From positions 1-37,988 of the forward strand of contig CAYZMA010000005.1 in assembly GCA_964479405.1 (NCBI GenBank): 37,988 nucleotides of DNA. Direction: 5' to 3'. The position numbers and the translations under genes are program-made. The notes beneath the pieces were generated by a model that had not been told where the DNA came from, searched no databases, and worked only from the letters and a program-made list of their open reading frames with translations. Source of the stretch: JAMCZU01 sp964479405. GTDB lineage: Bacteria; Patescibacteriota; UBA1384; UBA12157; JAENIV01. Positions 37,152 through 37,988 of the stretch are shown here, one piece after another. Position 1 is the first letter of the stretch. Each line of letters starts with the position of its first letter.

Positions 37152-37988
37152 TTATTTGTCAATTTTGGTAACAATTCCGGCACCAACTGTTTTACCACCC
37201 TCGCGAATAGCAAAACGCATTCCTTCTTCCATTGCCACCGATTGAAGTAATTTAACTTTAAATTTAATTGTGTCGCCCGGCATAACCATTTCAGTATCGG
37301 CTGGCAATTCTACTTCACCGGTTACATCAGTGGTTCTAATGTAGAATTGTGGTTTATAGCCTTTGAAAAATGGCGTGTGGCGACCACCTTCTTCTTTGGT
37401 TAAAATATAAACTTCACTTTCAAATTCGGTGTGAGGGGTAATTGAACCGGGCTTAACAATAACCTGACCGCGTTCAACATCTTCCCGTTCAACCCCACGA
37501 AGTAATGCTCCAATATTATCGCCAGCCATACCTTCGTCAAGTTGTTTTTTAAACATTTCAACACCAGTAACAACAACTTTTTTAGTTGGTCTTAACCCAA
37601 CAATTTCTACTTCTTCATTAACTTTAACTTTACCTCGTTCAATTCGCCCAGTTGCCACCGTTCCACGGCCTTTAATTGAGAAAACATCTTCTACCGCCAT
37701 CAGAAATGGTTTTTCAATTTCTCTTTTTGGTTCAGGAATGTATGTGTCCAAAGCATTCATTAATTCATCAATTGATTTTTCCGCTTCAGCATCACCTTCA
37801 AGGACTTTTAAAGCCGATCCTTTAATGATTGGTACTTCATCACCCGGATATTCATATTTTTTCAAAAGATCACGGACTTCCATTTCCACCAAATCCAAAA
37901 GTTCTGGATCAGAGACTTGATCGGTTTTATTTAAATAGACAACAATATTTGGCACTCCAACTTGATGGGCCAAAAGAATATGTTCTCT
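37152..37988 (-). CDS. tuf: Elongation factor Tu, C-terminal part (5' end beyond window)
   Basis: The frame is open to the window edge; the first residues seen are REHILLAHQVGVPNIVVYLN, so the gene starts outside. Visible are the G4 motif N-K-T-D of the GTPase domain, a switch-distal region (GDEVPIIKGSALKVLEGD), domain II (EDVFSIKGRGTVATGRIERG, NIGALLRGVEREDVERGQVI) and domain III (ILTKEEGGRHTPFFKGYKPQ, TDVTGEVELPADTEMVMPGD), ending GAGIVTKIDK. EF-Tu delivers aminoacyl-tRNA to the ribosome. The order tuf-rpsJ is the usual end of the str and start of the S10 cluster. Confidence 0.97.
   Translation of the reverse strand, partial: REHILLAHQVGVPNIVVYLNKTDQVSDPELLDLVEMEVRDLLKKYEYPGDEVPIIKGSALKVLEGDAEAEKSIDELMNALDTYIPEPKREIEKPFLMAVEDVFSIKGRGTVATGRIERGKVKVNEEVEIVGLRPTKKVVVTGVEMFKKQLDEGMAGDNIGALLRGVEREDVERGQVIVKPGSITPHTEFESEVYILTKEEGGRHTPFFKGYKPQFYIRTTDVTGEVELPADTEMVMPGDTIKFKVKLLQSVAMEEGMRFAIREGGKTVGAGIVTKIDK

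Overview
The window looks like part of a low-GC genome from the Candidate Phyla Radiation (Patescibacteria). It holds most of the S10-spc-alpha ribosomal protein cluster on the minus strand. There is no rpmD (L30) between rpsE and rplO, AspRS is the short archaeal type, PheT lacks its usual N-terminal OB domain, and RpoA has no C-terminal domain. Small envelope genes of the kind common in this group (DUF2207, LysM, S/T/P-rich stalk) lie between the housekeeping genes. The genetic code is standard: TAA dominates, TGA is used, and TAG ends rpmC and lexA. A run of ten Ns in rplD shows that this is a scaffold of joined contigs.

Layout. 1-419: a decayed Bro-N/antirepressor-like gene and tRNA-Ala(GGC). 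492-4366 (+): leuS-rpmF-nusB-rnc, overlapping and led by an apparently leaderless promoter. 4363-5085 (-): a PaaX-like regulator with a Cas2-like core. 5151-10033 (-): rbfA, a membrane protein, pheT, aspS and a D-Ala-D-Ala carboxypeptidase. 10084-15481 (-): the alpha/spc distal part in the order adk-map-infA-rpmJ-rpsM-rpsK-rpsD-rpoA-rplQ-rplM-rpsI. 15613-18480: accessory envelope genes (lipoprotein, LysM protein, beta-propeller, T/P-rich stalk). 18638-19912 (-): secY, broken by one in-frame TAG. 19989-28349: a second accessory block. 28414-37988 (-): rplO back through rpsJ and a partial tuf.

Normally rplO-secY-adk are adjacent. Here secY stands alone between two accessory blocks and has gained its own promoter. 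The larger block is the most interesting part. A LexA-like S24 repressor, with a perfect palindrome filling the spacer of its own TTGACA-17-TATTAT promoter, heads a tight operon. The operon encodes a fused PD-(D/E)xK nuclease/N6-adenine methyltransferase, a 77-aa protein, a HEPN-like protein with an RHxxxH motif, an HsdS specificity subunit and a 98-aa protein. There is no HsdR translocase in the window. It reads as a BcgI-like restriction-modification system with a candidate toxic RNase, possibly switched on by DNA damage. Downstream of it, a 59-aa acidic protein sits behind a leader of about 170 nt that can form mutually exclusive antiterminator and terminator hairpins.

Other points: a 40-bp palindromic repeat inserted in frame in leuS, an 80-nt overlap of rplQ and rplM that encodes basic tails in two frames, and a recurring promoter design in which the -10 box lies exactly 6 nt before the start codon (leuS, rbfA, adk, DUF2207).
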